DNA of 64,000 nucleotides from an uncultured Lachnospiraceae bacterium (GCA_947174015.1 CAMWHJ010000002.1:26206-90205); one strand, 5' to 3'; shown: positions 1-9,174, counted from the first letter of the stretch. A program made the numbers and translations. The notes: generated by a model from the sequence alone, not told the origin.

Positions 1-496
1 GCTGATTGTTTTCGTAAAGTGCCTGCCGCATTGTCTCAAATTGCTGGCACAACGTTCCAAGTTCATCTTTATTATCATATCCAACTTGAAAATCCAATTC
101 ATTGGCTGCAATCATGTCTGAGCCGTAGGTCAGCTCCATCAATGGGGTGCTGATTTTATTCTTATAAAAAAGGAAAACTGCCATAATCATGCCTATCACG
201 GAAAAACAAAGGATACTATATGTCTGAACAAAATCACATATTTCAGATAAATGAGAATCCCATTCATTCATTTCATAAGAATCAGGACGGGGAACATCTA
301 TCACATATCCTGTCATTTGCAGATTCTCCTGTAATTCTGTGTAGATTGTCTCATCTGTATATTTCCACCAGATTTTCTGCTGTTCCCGTTCCGCAGCAAA
401 CATAGCCCATGCCCCCAGCAGGAAACTTCCTACAATGGCTATCGCCATGTATAAAATAATGGTTTTTCGGATGGAAAGATTTTTTATTTTATCCAT
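1..496 (-). CDS. Sensor histidine kinase, N-terminal part (runs off the left edge)
   Basis: Reading the minus strand from an ATG at 496 gives an open frame of 165 codons to the window edge. It overlaps the stop of the response regulator gene by 13 bases, the usual coupling of a two-component pair. The protein starts with a membrane segment (about residues 11-30), has an extracytoplasmic loop of about 60 residues, a second membrane segment (about 80-100) and then a HAMP-like linker (ISTPLMELTYG and on). The H-box and ATPase domains lie outside the window. The signal sensed cannot be told from what is visible. Confidence 0.8.
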   Translation of the reverse strand, partial: MDKIKNLSIRKTIILYMAIAIVGSFLLGAWAMFAAEREQQKIWWKYTDETIYTELQENLQMTGYVIDVPRPDSYEMNEWDSHLSEICDFVQTYSILCFSVIGMIMAVFLFYKNKISTPLMELTYGSDMIAANELDFQVGYDNKDELGTLCQQFETMRQALYENNQ

Positions 497-1158
497 CGGT
501 AGCCCATCCCCCAAACAGTCTCAATGTATTCCGTCTCTGTGAAATCCGCAAGTTTCTTACGAATTCGCCGGATAATTTCTGTCACCACACGACTGTCCCC
601 CTCTCCTTCGTATCCACATACTTTTTCATAGATTCGCTCTTTCTCAAAAACCTGCCCCGGATTCATGGACAGAAATTCTAAAATACCATATTCCAGTTTG
701 GTCAGTTCCACATATTCCATTTCTATCTGTACCTTTTTTGAAACATAATCAATCATGAGACCATTTTTGAATCGGTACTCTGGTCTTATTTTATGACGTT
801 CTTCCCTTTTTAAATGTGCAACAATTCGGGCATCTAACTCTTTGAGGCTAAATGGTTTTAAAATATAATCGTCTCCTCCTGAGAGCAGACCAGTGATGCG
901 ATCCTGTTCTTCCACTCGGGCTGTGAGGAATAGGATGGGACATGATATCTTGTCCCTGATATGTCTGCATACTTCAATGCCATTGATATGAGGCATATTG
1001 ATATCCAGCAAAATCAAATCCGGATTTTGTTTGATTTTCTCCAATGCTTCCTGTCCGTTTTCAGCAGTCATCACTTGGTATCCTTTTAACTCAAAATATC
1101 CCTGCACCATTTTTAGCAAGGCTTTGTCATCATCTACAAATAGCAGCTCATATCCCAT
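484..1158 (-). CDS. OmpR/PhoB-family response regulator
   Basis: The receiver domain begins at YELLFVDDDKAL (acidic pocket DDD) and carries the phospho-acceptor Asp in DLILLDINMPH, the Thr in ILFLTAR and the Lys in ILKPFSLKEL. A winged-helix DNA-binding domain follows and ends in TVWGMGYRWIK. The frame is open further upstream to 1299, but those 47 extra residues do not resemble a receiver domain. I therefore take the ATG at 1158, which gives 224 residues, the usual family length. It is translationally coupled to the downstream kinase. Target genes are unknown. Confidence 0.88.
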   Translation of the reverse strand: MGYELLFVDDDKALLKMVQGYFELKGYQVMTAENGQEALEKIKQNPDLILLDINMPHINGIEVCRHIRDKISCPILFLTARVEEQDRITGLLSGGDDYILKPFSLKELDARIVAHLKREERHKIRPEYRFKNGLMIDYVSKKVQIEMEYVELTKLEYGILEFLSMNPGQVFEKERIYEKVCGYEGEGDSRVVTEIIRRIRKKLADFTETEYIETVWGMGYRWIK

Positions 1159-1360
1159 TGCTTCATCACCTAACCATTCCTCCTGTCCAGTAATACTATT
1201 ATTATATTCGTCCGGCAAATCCTCTGCAAGATAGTGTTCGCTCATGCAATGCAAATACGACACCAAAGCAAATTTGTTGCATCTTCTCATCGGAATCATT
1301 CTATCATAATATTTGCCCTTTTTCCACTTCTGTAAATGCCCAAAATTATAAATATTATTA

Positions 1361-1389
1361 TTGACACAGGAGGCGGAAACCTATATACT
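1361..1389 (+). promoter_or_regulatory. Sigma-A-type promoter for the rtcB leader transcript
   Basis: TTGACA at 1361-1366 and TATACT at 1384-1389 are separated by exactly 17 bases. This is a near-consensus housekeeping promoter. Transcription would start near 1396, about 60 bases upstream of the leader ORF and 320 bases upstream of rtcB. The rest of 1159-1457 shows no gene I can support. Confidence 0.75.
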
Positions 1390-1457
1390 AAACAACAGAG
1401 CAAAGGGCACGAACTTTGTATGATAACTATCAACCCAAGCAAGATAAGGAGGACAAC

Positions 1458-1547
1458 ATGCAGTGCAGCAATAAAACAAACTTAAATTTAATAACAGATA
1501 AACACGGTGCGATTATCCATGGAAATATAGTGAAAATATCCTTGTAA
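1458..1547 (+). CDS. Putative 29-residue leader peptide upstream of rtcB
   Basis: An ATG at 1458 follows a strong ribosome site (AAGGAGG, 5 bases before the start) and reads MQCSNKTNLNLITDKHGAI and on for 29 codons to a TAA at 1545-1547. It lies between a strong promoter and an attenuator-like terminator ahead of rtcB. Its stop codon falls inside the left arm of an inverted-repeat hairpin. I do not recognise the peptide. The arrangement resembles translated leaders that control genes by ribosome stalling; that role is inferred from layout only. Confidence 0.55.
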   Translation: MQCSNKTNLNLITDKHGAIIHGNIVKISL

Positions 1548-1585
1548 CTGTTTCGCATAGGGCTGTGTATTCACAGAACAGTTAC
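1544..1585. repeat. Short copy of the GTAACTGTT...AACAGTTAC inverted repeat
   Basis: The 42 bases begin GTAACTGTT and end AACAGTTAC, a perfect 9-base inverted repeat, with an inner CTGTG/CACAG stem. The same end sequences bound larger elements at 35215-35425 and 56815-56980. Here it sits between the leader peptide stop and rtcB. Confidence 0.65.
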
Positions 1586-1598
1586 ATATCTTTTTATG

Positions 1599-1613
1599 CA
1601 TACAAATTGTATG
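1599..1613. promoter_or_regulatory. Palindrome in the rtcB leader, possible operator
   Basis: CATACAA-A-TTGTATG is a perfect 7-base inverted repeat with a one-base centre. It could be a regulator site, but it lies downstream of the promoter and no cognate regulator can be named. Confidence 0.3.
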
Positions 1614-1659
1614 TAGTTATTATTTTTTCTTATAAGCAGCTTTGTATTTTCTGGTAATC

Positions 1660-1698
1660 AACACCTATATAGGGTGTTTTTTTAGTGTCTAAAACACC
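1660..1698 (+). terminator. Attenuator-like terminator with competing hairpin before rtcB
   Basis: AACACC (1660-1665) can pair with GGTGTT (1673-1678), followed by a run of seven T: an intrinsic terminator 36 bases before the rtcB start. The same GGTGTTTT (1673-1680) can instead pair over 8 bases with AAAACACC (1691-1698). The two hairpins exclude each other, as in terminator/antiterminator switches. Confidence 0.6.
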
Positions 1699-1718
1699 TT
1701 TCAGAAAGGAATAATGAT

Positions 1719-2855
1719 ATGATTACTATTTATGGAAACTATACAAATGCTATCGTCTATACCACCAACAATGATGAATATGCGATTGATGAATATGCAC
1801 GAAAACAACTGCAAATGATTTGCAATCACCCAAGTTCTGCCAAAAGTAAAATACGTGTCATGCCAGACGTACATCCGGGCAAAGTGGGAACCATAGGACT
1901 TACCATGACCATAGGCGATTCGCTCCTTCCCTCACTGGTGGGTGTGGATATTGGCTGCGGAATGACCATTGCAAAAATCAAAGCAAAAAATATGGAATAC
2001 CAGAAATTAGATACTGTTATTCGTGAAAATGTTCCCTCCGGTGGAAAAATCAGAAAACATTCACACAAACTGAGCCATGCCATTGATTTGAGCAAACTAT
2101 ACTGCTATAAATCAATTAACAAAGAAAAAGCAGCTTTAAGTATTGGCACGTTGGGCGGCGGAAATCATTTCATAGAAGTAGATAAAGACGCAGATGATAA
2201 TCTTTATATTGTACTCCATTCCGGAAGCCGTCATTTAGGTATGGAAGTGACAGAATACTATCTCAAGGAAGGACAGCGAGAATCACAGAGAAAAAAACAG
2301 GGGCATGCTCCCTATGAGATGACCTGCCTTGAGGGTGACTTATTAGATTCCTATATTCATGATTTGGCTATTACACAAGAATATGCAAGATTAAACAGAG
2401 ATGCCATGATTGACGAGATCGTCCGCGGCATGAAATGGCGAATTCTGGACAGTTACACTTGTATTCACAACTATGTGGATTTATCAGGGGAGATCCCTAT
2501 TCTGAGAAAGGGTGCCATACGTGCGAATACAGAAGAGAACGTTATCATTCCCATCAATATGCGGGATGGAATTATACTTGGCAAAGGCAAGGGAAATCCT
2601 GATTGGAATTGTTCTGCCCCCCATGGAGCAGGAAGAATTTATAAACGTTCTGAGGTAAAGGAACATCATACCGTCTCTGAATTTAAAAAGGCTATGGAGG
2701 GAATTTATTCTGTCTGCGTAAATAAAGACACCTTGGATGAAGCACCTTTTGCATATAGGAGGATAGAGGATATCATTGATGTGATTGGAGAGACCGTAAA
2801 TATTGATAAGATTATAAAGCCGGTATATAATTTTAAAGCAGGCGGAAAAAATTAG
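1719..2855 (+). CDS. rtcB: RtcB-family RNA ligase
   Basis: RtcB joins RNA 2',3'-cyclic phosphate or 3'-phosphate ends to 5'-OH ends using GTP and a divalent metal, and acts in RNA repair. Family motifs are present in order: metal-binding DIGCGM (77-82), GTLGGGNHFIEV (143-154), LHSGSRHLG (166-174) and HGAGR (302-306), whose His is the guanylylated residue. At 378 residues it is shorter than the E. coli enzyme (about 408) but complete. It has a good ribosome site (GAAAGGA). Upstream are a strong promoter, a short leader ORF and an attenuator, so expression is probably conditional. No archease, rtcA or prfH gene is adjacent. Confidence 0.9.
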   Translation: MITIYGNYTNAIVYTTNNDEYAIDEYARKQLQMICNHPSSAKSKIRVMPDVHPGKVGTIGLTMTIGDSLLPSLVGVDIGCGMTIAKIKAKNMEYQKLDTVIRENVPSGGKIRKHSHKLSHAIDLSKLYCYKSINKEKAALSIGTLGGGNHFIEVDKDADDNLYIVLHSGSRHLGMEVTEYYLKEGQRESQRKKQGHAPYEMTCLEGDLLDSYIHDLAITQEYARLNRDAMIDEIVRGMKWRILDSYTCIHNYVDLSGEIPILRKGAIRANTEENVIIPINMRDGIILGKGKGNPDWNCSAPHGAGRIYKRSEVKEHHTVSEFKKAMEGIYSVCVNKDTLDEAPFAYRRIEDIIDVIGETVNIDKIIKPVYNFKAGGKN

Positions 2856-3173
2856 TGGTGAATATTCTTTGAAGTATGGGAATTCCTGTATAAACTTCAC
2901 TTACATATTCCCCCTTTCATAGAAATCCTATTTGGATTATTTTGGGAAAAATATCATATATTTCTGATAAAGTTTGCGATAATTTAGCAGATTTGAGGAA
3001 ATATTACAAAATAAAGTCACATTATATATGTTAGCAGTGTTCTAATGTATTCTAACAACTTGGACTTTTTAGTGATACAATAAAGAGGATAGATTTCTTC
3101 CATAACATACTGTAATGGATAAGTCTAAATAATTAGAAGAAGAGTGAATTTTTTTTCATTTGGAGGTGGCAAC

Positions 3174-3497
3174 GTGAGTGATTTTAACGTGCTGGGACAC
3201 ATCAATCGATTATGCGAGAATTATGGGTGGACGTATTATCGATTAGCACAGGAAGCTGATATCCCATATTCTACCATCACCAATATGGCAAAGCGAAACA
3301 CCATTCCTTCCATTCCTACATTGGAGCGAATCTGCTTTGCCTTTGGAATTACCTTGGCTGATTTTTTTACCGCAACAAAATCCACAGAGGATATTGATTA
3401 TTCTTATCAGCGTTTTTCTTTGTACTGGTCAAAACTTGCAGAGGAAGATCGTGAAATGATGATTGCTTTAGCAAAAAGATTAGGCGAGAATGCGTAA
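3174..3497 (+). CDS. Xre/Cro-type helix-turn-helix regulator
   Basis: The protein is 107 residues. The HTH spans about residues 8-65 (RLAQEADIPYSTITNMAK), followed by LERICFAFGITLADFF, a typical Cro/C1 fold ending. The start is taken as GTG at 3174 because GGAGG lies 7 bases before it; the frame is open upstream to another GTG at 3144 without a good ribosome site. A terminator follows directly. The 318 bases between rtcB and this gene hold two TTCTAA direct repeats near 3040-3055 and a TACAAT box near 3074, possibly its promoter, but I see no gene there. Target unknown. Confidence 0.8.
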   Translation: MSDFNVLGHINRLCENYGWTYYRLAQEADIPYSTITNMAKRNTIPSIPTLERICFAFGITLADFFTATKSTEDIDYSYQRFSLYWSKLAEEDREMMIALAKRLGENA

Positions 3498-3522
3498 AAG
3501 GTGCCGCAAGGCACCTTTTTTC
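3498..3522 (+). terminator. Intrinsic terminator after the Xre-type regulator
   Basis: AAGGTGCC and GGCACCTT pair over 8 bases around a GCAA loop (3498-3517) and are followed by a T run, directly after the stop codon. Confidence 0.9.
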
Positions 3523-3560
3523 TTTTACTAAATTTGTTCCCACTGACATTGTCCTAAATG

Positions 3561-6071
3561 CTAATCTAATAGATATCTATTCCCCTGCAGTAAATCCCAC
3601 TGAATTCTTTGATATGTTTTCAGGCTTTCGCTGTCTACGCTCTTTGTAATATTCTTATGAGTAATGGGATACTCCTGCCGAAGTTTATAAATATAATCAT
3701 AGTATGCCCGATATTGTATGCCTGATTTATGCAAAATCTCCGGTGCAACCTGACTAAGAGACAAATAAGTCTCTGCAATGGAAGTATCACAATAATTGGA
3801 ATAGGCATACAGTGGCGTGGTATACTTCAAATAATCATCACTTAAATATCCATCCTCGGAATTCACCAGCAATGGCGGCAAATGATCCCCATAAATATAG
3901 ATAAGCACCGGTTTTTTCTCAGTTTCAAAGTAATCAATCAGCCGCCCCATTTGTATATCAAAGTTATAAACGGTCTGTCCATAATTTCCCAATTCTTTCA
4001 CTGCCTCACTGCTGTAACAGTGAGATTCTGCCTGAATGTGAGTGGAGCTGTATTTCTCGCCATAAGGAGAATGTCCCTCCAGAGAAGCCCCAAAAAGAAA
4101 CACCGGTTCTTGGCTGTTTTCCACCACCTTTAAAATCATGTCCACAAAAACACTGTCATTTGCAAGATTATCTCTCAGAAAATCCTCACTGGTCAGATGA
4201 AAATCCTCCTTGCTGATAAAATCATCAAAACCCATATTTTCATAGGAAATATCACGGTTGTAATAGTCCGCATTGTTGGCATGGACGGCATAAGTCATGT
4301 ATCCATTGTCATGAAATTCTCTGGCAATACTTCCTGTGGGGTTTCCTGTTTTCTTAAAATAAGTGGTGTATGGTATGGCATCTCCTGATATAAACAGGTT
4401 GCTTAAGCCCGTAAGAGACTCAAATTCTGCCGCTGCGGTTCTCCCGCCATAACTGGGAGATATGATATTGCAAACCTTATATGGTGCCAAATTGGATGTC
4501 AGAGAGGTATTGAAAGAAATGCCCTCAATCTCTTCCACTTGAAATAACGATTCTGCAAGAATCAAAATCACCGTAGGTCTTTCCTGATTTTCTCCGGAAT
4601 GATTCTTGTACTGCTCCATTTCTGTCCGAATACCTTCGTTGTAGCCCTCCGGTTCCCCGGTATTCTGGTTGCCGCTGAATTCCAGCAAAGTATACAGACC
4701 AAACCCCATGGCATTAAGCTGTTCCTTATTGGTGAGGTATTCTTTCTTGGTATTTATGCCTATATTTTCAAAAACATTACACAAAATAAGGATAGTCAAT
4801 ACAAAAAAACACAAAACTGTGGGTATGGCACTCCAATGAAAATGCGGTTTCAAATATTCTCGGAGTTTTTTTCGAAATTTTACACAAAGCACCACAATTC
4901 CAACAAAGAGCATCAAAACAGTCAACAATATCCAAAAGTTTACATACTGTCCGGCAATTCCCACAATCTCTCCTGCCAGTGCAAAGTCTGCACTGGAAAA
5001 TAATGCATTTTGATACTTCATCTTAATCAGATTTCCCAGAAGATACAAACCAAAGACAACCGCAAAGATCAAATTGCCCAACGGCATACCTAAAAGTCTC
5101 TGCAGCGTAAGCACCAGCAGACAAAACACCAATACATTCACTGCCAGCATGGAATTAAAATACATATGGCTCAAATACCAGCCAAAGCTCTCATCATTGA
5201 AACTATACTGAAAATATCCATGCAGTGCGATATACGTCACAGCAAACAACAGCGTGGACAAATGTCCTTTCACTGCCAAATACCCCAAAAAGCACACGGT
5301 GAGCCAAATCATAAGATTTCCTAAATCATATTCCCAGAACAGCTTATTTGTATTTGTATTTGTATGCCAGCTAAAGAACAAGGCAATTACAAATCCAATG
5401 ATATAGCTGCCCCCATAAGAAATACTGCGAAAAATCCCATGCCTGTCTGGGGTATCTGCCATATCCTTTGGCAAAATCTTTCTCTTTACAGTCAGAACCG
5501 GCAACAGCAAAAGCAATGAAAACCATAGAAAACATATGGTAATAGAAAACGCTTTTCTACTATAATACTTTGTGAGATAACTATTGTTATTGATAATAAT
5601 ACTATCTATCTGTAATGTCTGCTTTTGTCGTGAGGCTAAATCAATCCGCAGCCCATTGTCGTTTTCTGCTGCTTTCTTAAGTGCAACCCGGTTGCAGCCC
5701 TCTCCCATCACAAAATTGACTGACTGATAGGAATCTGCATAATATACATAGACATCCTCTCCCAAATTCGTGGCAGAAATCACATTCAGTTCCAAGGTAT
5801 GCAAATTTGTAAGACCATTATTTATTAGATTCACAAAAATCCATGGATCTGCCGAATCGGAAGTGATACTGCCATCTTCATTCTGCGTAAATTCTTTTAA
5901 ATATGCTTTGGGCGGTGTAAATTCCTGTGAGGTAATCACAGCTTCAGGATAAATTTTTCCTGTGATATGAGAAGTAATCCCAAAGATGTTCACCGAAAAC
6001 AAAATTCCTGCTAAAAACAAAAGCAGCCACACAATTCCTGCAGCAATGAAACCTGCTTTCCTTTTATTCAT
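3561..6071 (-). CDS. LtaS-family membrane sulfatase / phosphoglycerol transferase
   Basis: The N-terminal membrane segment (about 5-28) is followed by an outside domain of about 150 residues, then about eight membrane segments (about 170-430), and a C-terminal extracellular sulfatase-fold domain. The LtaS-type active-site pattern is visible: LILAESLF (metal Glu near 503), SYGGRTAAAEFE (nucleophile Thr near 545) and YGDHLPP (near 728). Such enzymes transfer glycerol phosphate from phosphatidylglycerol to teichoic acids or glycans. The extra outer domain and larger number of membrane segments set it apart from classical five-segment LtaS, so the acceptor is uncertain. Start chosen at 6071, overlapping the miaB stop by 8 bases. 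Confidence 0.8.
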   Translation of the reverse strand: MNKRKAGFIAAGIVWLLLFLAGILFSVNIFGITSHITGKIYPEAVITSQEFTPPKAYLKEFTQNEDGSITSDSADPWIFVNLINNGLTNLHTLELNVISATNLGEDVYVYYADSYQSVNFVMGEGCNRVALKKAAENDNGLRIDLASRQKQTLQIDSIIINNNSYLTKYYSRKAFSITICFLWFSLLLLLPVLTVKRKILPKDMADTPDRHGIFRSISYGGSYIIGFVIALFFSWHTNTNTNKLFWEYDLGNLMIWLTVCFLGYLAVKGHLSTLLFAVTYIALHGYFQYSFNDESFGWYLSHMYFNSMLAVNVLVFCLLVLTLQRLLGMPLGNLIFAVVFGLYLLGNLIKMKYQNALFSSADFALAGEIVGIAGQYVNFWILLTVLMLFVGIVVLCVKFRKKLREYLKPHFHWSAIPTVLCFFVLTILILCNVFENIGINTKKEYLTNKEQLNAMGFGLYTLLEFSGNQNTGEPEGYNEGIRTEMEQYKNHSGENQERPTVILILAESLFQVEEIEGISFNTSLTSNLAPYKVCNIISPSYGGRTAAAEFESLTGLSNLFISGDAIPYTTYFKKTGNPTGSIAREFHDNGYMTYAVHANNADYYNRDISYENMGFDDFISKEDFHLTSEDFLRDNLANDSVFVDMILKVVENSQEPVFLFGASLEGHSPYGEKYSSTHIQAESHCYSSEAVKELGNYGQTVYNFDIQMGRLIDYFETEKKPVLIYIYGDHLPPLLVNSEDGYLSDDYLKYTTPLYAYSNYCDTSIAETYLSLSQVAPEILHKSGIQYRAYYDYIYKLRQEYPITHKNITKSVDSESLKTYQRIQWDLLQGNRYLLD

Positions 6072-7605
6072 GCTCTGCCTCTTTCCCATCCGGCAGCTCT
6101 CCCATATAATAGAACCCTTTACACTCCTTTAATTTCACCGTTTGCAGAGTGCCTAACAGGGAGACATCTCCCGGAAAATGTACCAGCATATTGTTGGACA
6201 TTCTGCCGGTTACCAAAGATTTATCCTGCTGATTTATTTCTTCCACCAAGACCTGCTGCACACTTCCTTCATAGACCTGTGCCCTCTTTCTTGCAATGGC
6301 TTGTACTTCTTTTAATAGGCGTTCAAATCTATCCTTTGTCACTTCCTCTGGAACTTGATTTTCCATAACTGCTGCTGGTGTTCCGGTGCGTTTGGAATAG
6401 ATAAAAGTAAAGGCATTATCAAATTCCACCTGCTTCACCACATCCATGGTATCTAAGAAATCCTCCTCTGTCTCCCCCGGAAAACCAATGATAATATCAG
6501 TGGTTAAGGAGATGTCCGGAATTTCCTCTCGGATTTTCTTGGCTAGATTCAGATACTTTTCCTTGTCATATCTGCGGTTCATCTCCTTTAATACTCTGGA
6601 ACTGCCGGACTGCAAAGGCAGATGCAGGTGACGGCATATTTTCTTTGAATGTTTCATCACTTCTATTAATTCCCCAGACAAATCTTTGGGGTGGGACGTC
6701 ATAAACCGGATACGTTCTAAGCCCTCAATTTTCTCTATCTCCCGCAAAAGTTGGGCAAAACTTATGGGTTCTTCCAGGGTTTTTCCATAGGAATTTACAT
6801 TTTGTCCCAACAGCATAATTTCTATCACACCGTCTGCCACCAACTGCTGAATCTCATGGATAATATCCTTGGGATTCCGACTGCGCTCTCTGCCTCGCAC
6901 ATAGGGTACAATACAATAGCTGCAAAAATTATTACAGCCAAACATAATATTGGTACCGGACTTAAACTTAAATTTTCGTTCCATGGGCAAATCTTCCACA
7001 ATTTTATCCGTATCCTGCCAAATATCAATGACAGTACGCCCTGATTCAAACATGGTGGTCATCAGTTCTGCCAATTTAAATACATTGTGGGTTCCAAAGA
7101 TCAGATCCACATGACGGTAGCTCTTCTTAATCTTTTCCACCACCTGAGGCTCCTGCATCATACAACCACATAGGGCAATTCTCATATGGGGATTTTTCCG
7201 TTTCACACCGTTTAAGTAGCCCAATCTGCCATAAACCTTTAAATTCGCATTTTCCCTTACAGTACAAGTATTGTAAATAACAAAATCGGCTGTTTCATCT
7301 TCTGCGGGTATATAGCCAATTTTCTCCAATACACCGGCAAGCTTTTCTGCATCCCTTGCATTCATCTGACATCCAAAATTTTGGACAAAATAGGTAAGCG
7401 GCCTGCCGGCTTCTTTCCTTTCCCTCTCCACATACTTTGCTGCCTTTGCCATAAAGTAATACTGTCTTTGGGTTTCCTCTCTGGGTGGCTCCTTGGTAAG
7501 GTCTACCAAAGCCATAAGTTCTTTATTTTCCAACATAGCAATCATAATCAGGCATCTGCCTGTACTTTCCTTTCTTAATTCTTTTGTCAACACAGTCATA
7601 AGCAT
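6064..7605 (-). CDS. miaB: tRNA-2-methylthio-N6-dimethylallyladenosine synthase
   Basis: This radical-SAM enzyme adds a methylthio group to i6A37 of tRNAs reading UNN codons. The N-terminal UPF0004 domain has NFGCQMNARDAE (Cys near 79), and two further cluster cysteines follow. The radical-SAM loop CNNFCSYC lies near residue 220, and a TRAM domain is at the C-terminus. The exact start is unclear: the frame opens at 7605, but internal ATGs at 7545 and 7515 are also possible; an N-terminal extension containing DLTKEPPRE is common in clostridial MiaB. It is coupled to the downstream sulfatase. Confidence 0.9.
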   Translation of the reverse strand: MLMTVLTKELRKESTGRCLIMIAMLENKELMALVDLTKEPPREETQRQYYFMAKAAKYVERERKEAGRPLTYFVQNFGCQMNARDAEKLAGVLEKIGYIPAEDETADFVIYNTCTVRENANLKVYGRLGYLNGVKRKNPHMRIALCGCMMQEPQVVEKIKKSYRHVDLIFGTHNVFKLAELMTTMFESGRTVIDIWQDTDKIVEDLPMERKFKFKSGTNIMFGCNNFCSYCIVPYVRGRERSRNPKDIIHEIQQLVADGVIEIMLLGQNVNSYGKTLEEPISFAQLLREIEKIEGLERIRFMTSHPKDLSGELIEVMKHSKKICRHLHLPLQSGSSRVLKEMNRRYDKEKYLNLAKKIREEIPDISLTTDIIIGFPGETEEDFLDTMDVVKQVEFDNAFTFIYSKRTGTPAAVMENQVPEEVTKDRFERLLKEVQAIARKRAQVYEGSVQQVLVEEINQQDKSLVTGRMSNNMLVHFPGDVSLLGTLQTVKLKECKGFYYMGELPDGKEAEHE

Positions 7606-7631
7606 AGCATACTTTCAAATCTCCCGCAATG

Positions 7632-8414
7632 CTACTTTTCGAAAAATCCAATGGTTTTATACAACAGCATCGCCATCATGCAAAGAAGAAGAATGCTGGT
7701 CATCACCCAGTCCAGCTTATAAACCTGACTTCCATAGATGATAAGATAGCCCAGACCGGCTCTGGCAGCCAAAAATTCTCCTATGATAACACCCACCAGT
7801 GAAAGTCCCACGTTTACCTTCATATTGCTGATAATTGCAGGAATTCCCGAAGGCAGCACCACTTTATATAAAACCTGCCACTTACTGCCGCCCAAAGTAT
7901 AGATTAACTTTTCTTTTTCGCCATCCGTCCGTTGAAAAGTAGTATACAGTTGAATCATACTTCCAAAAATCGCCACCGAAATTCCAGCTACAATAATGGT
8001 GGTCTTTCCTGTTCCCAGCCAGACAATCAATAAAGGTGCTAAGGCTGACTTTGGCAGCGAATTCAGCACCACCAGATAGGGTTCTAAAACCTTGGCAGCC
8101 CCTTTGCTCATCCACAGTATCATTGCCACCAGAATGCTGATTATGGTGGTTAATGTAAAACTTACTACGGTTTCCAAAAAAGTAATGGAAGTATGTTTTA
8201 GCAAATCCCCGGACTTGGTCAGGGAAAAAATGGTCTTTCCGATGCGGACAGGGCTGCTGAAAATAAAATCATCAATCAGCTTTAAGCTGGCCGATATCTG
8301 CCAGAGGACTAAAAACGCCAAAATAATCCCCACCTGTGCCAACCGTATATGTCTTTTTGTTCTGCGGATATCATCTAAAAATACAATTTGTTCTGCGGAT
8401 ACTTTATACTCCAC
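7632..8414 (-). CDS. ABC transporter permease, NitT/TauT (SsuC) type
   Basis: About six membrane helices with the inner-membrane-permease signature near NSLPKSALAPLLIVWLG identify a member of the nitrate/sulfonate/taurine/pyrimidine-precursor uptake family. The frame opens at 8498, but that part lies inside the ATPase gene. A GTG at 8414, preceded by AAGGAG, gives 260 residues and overlaps the ATPase gene by 11 bases, so I use it. No substrate-binding protein gene is next to it, so the substrate cannot be assigned. Confidence 0.82.
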   Translation of the reverse strand: MEYKVSAEQIVFLDDIRRTKRHIRLAQVGIILAFLVLWQISASLKLIDDFIFSSPVRIGKTIFSLTKSGDLLKHTSITFLETVVSFTLTTIISILVAMILWMSKGAAKVLEPYLVVLNSLPKSALAPLLIVWLGTGKTTIIVAGISVAIFGSMIQLYTTFQRTDGEKEKLIYTLGGSKWQVLYKVVLPSGIPAIISNMKVNVGLSLVGVIIGEFLAARAGLGYLIIYGSQVYKLDWVMTSILLLCMMAMLLYKTIGFFEK

Positions 8415-9168
8415 CTGCCCCAAGCTCCTTCCATAATAAGTTAAAGTAATCCTTAAATTCCGGTGCATTGCGGGAAGTAAAAGGGGTACGGTTTTCAATG
8501 CTTAACTCAATGGGTATGATGGTTTTCACGACAGCAGGACGTTTGGTCAGCACAATCACCCGATCCGCCAGAGAAATGGCTTCTGACAAATCATGAGTCA
8601 CCAGAATAGCAGTTTTTCGCTCCCGTTTTATAATCATGCCGATATCATCTGCCACAGAAATTCTTGTCTGATAGTCCAATGCTGAGAAGGGTTCATCCAG
8701 TAAGAGTAAATCCGGCTCCATAGCAAGTGTTCGTATCAGAGCCGCTCTCTGACGCATTCCGCCGGACAGCTCTGAGGGCTTTTTGTACTTAAATTCCGCC
8801 AAGCCATAGGTGTCCAGCATCTGCTCAATATGTGCCTCCTTTTCTTTGGTCAGGTTTTTGTTAATTTCCGGTCCAAGAATCACATTTCGGTAAATGGTAC
8901 GCCACTCAAACAGATGATCCTTTTGCAGCATATAACCAATGTTCGTCTGGGTATTTTGACTGCTGTAAAGAGTAATATTGCCCTTTTCCGGAGTATTCAG
9001 CCCGGAGATCAGGGAAAGCAGAGTGGACTTGCCACAACCGGAGGGACCGATAATTGCCACAAATTCGCCCTTTTCTACCTGAAAAGAAATATCCCAGAGA
9101 GCCGGCTGCTCTCCTTCTTCACTATGGTAGGTAAAGCTTACATTTTGCAGTGACAGCATAACACTCAT
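8404..9168 (-). CDS. ABC transporter ATP-binding protein, NitT/TauT type
   Basis: Walker A GPSGCGKST, signature LSGGMRQR, Walker B LLLLDEPFSALD and the switch His in LVTHDLSEA are all present. It partners with the downstream permease. The frame opens at 9183, but that ATG lies in the right arm of a terminator-like hairpin; the ATG at 9168 has GAGAGG 7 bases before it and is used here. That ribosome site is itself part of the hairpin. Confidence 0.85.
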   Translation of the reverse strand: MSVMLSLQNVSFTYHSEEGEQPALWDISFQVEKGEFVAIIGPSGCGKSTLLSLISGLNTPEKGNITLYSSQNTQTNIGYMLQKDHLFEWRTIYRNVILGPEINKNLTKEKEAHIEQMLDTYGLAEFKYKKPSELSGGMRQRAALIRTLAMEPDLLLLDEPFSALDYQTRISVADDIGMIIKRERKTAILVTHDLSEAISLADRVIVLTKRPAVVKTIIPIELSIENRTPFTSRNAPEFKDYFNLLWKELGAGGV

Positions 9169-9174
9169 CAAAAA

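Noticed and set aside
2484-2900. Minus-strand frame of 138 codons opposite rtcB
   Set aside because: It is fully antisense to a well-conserved gene and has no ribosome site or recognisable pattern.
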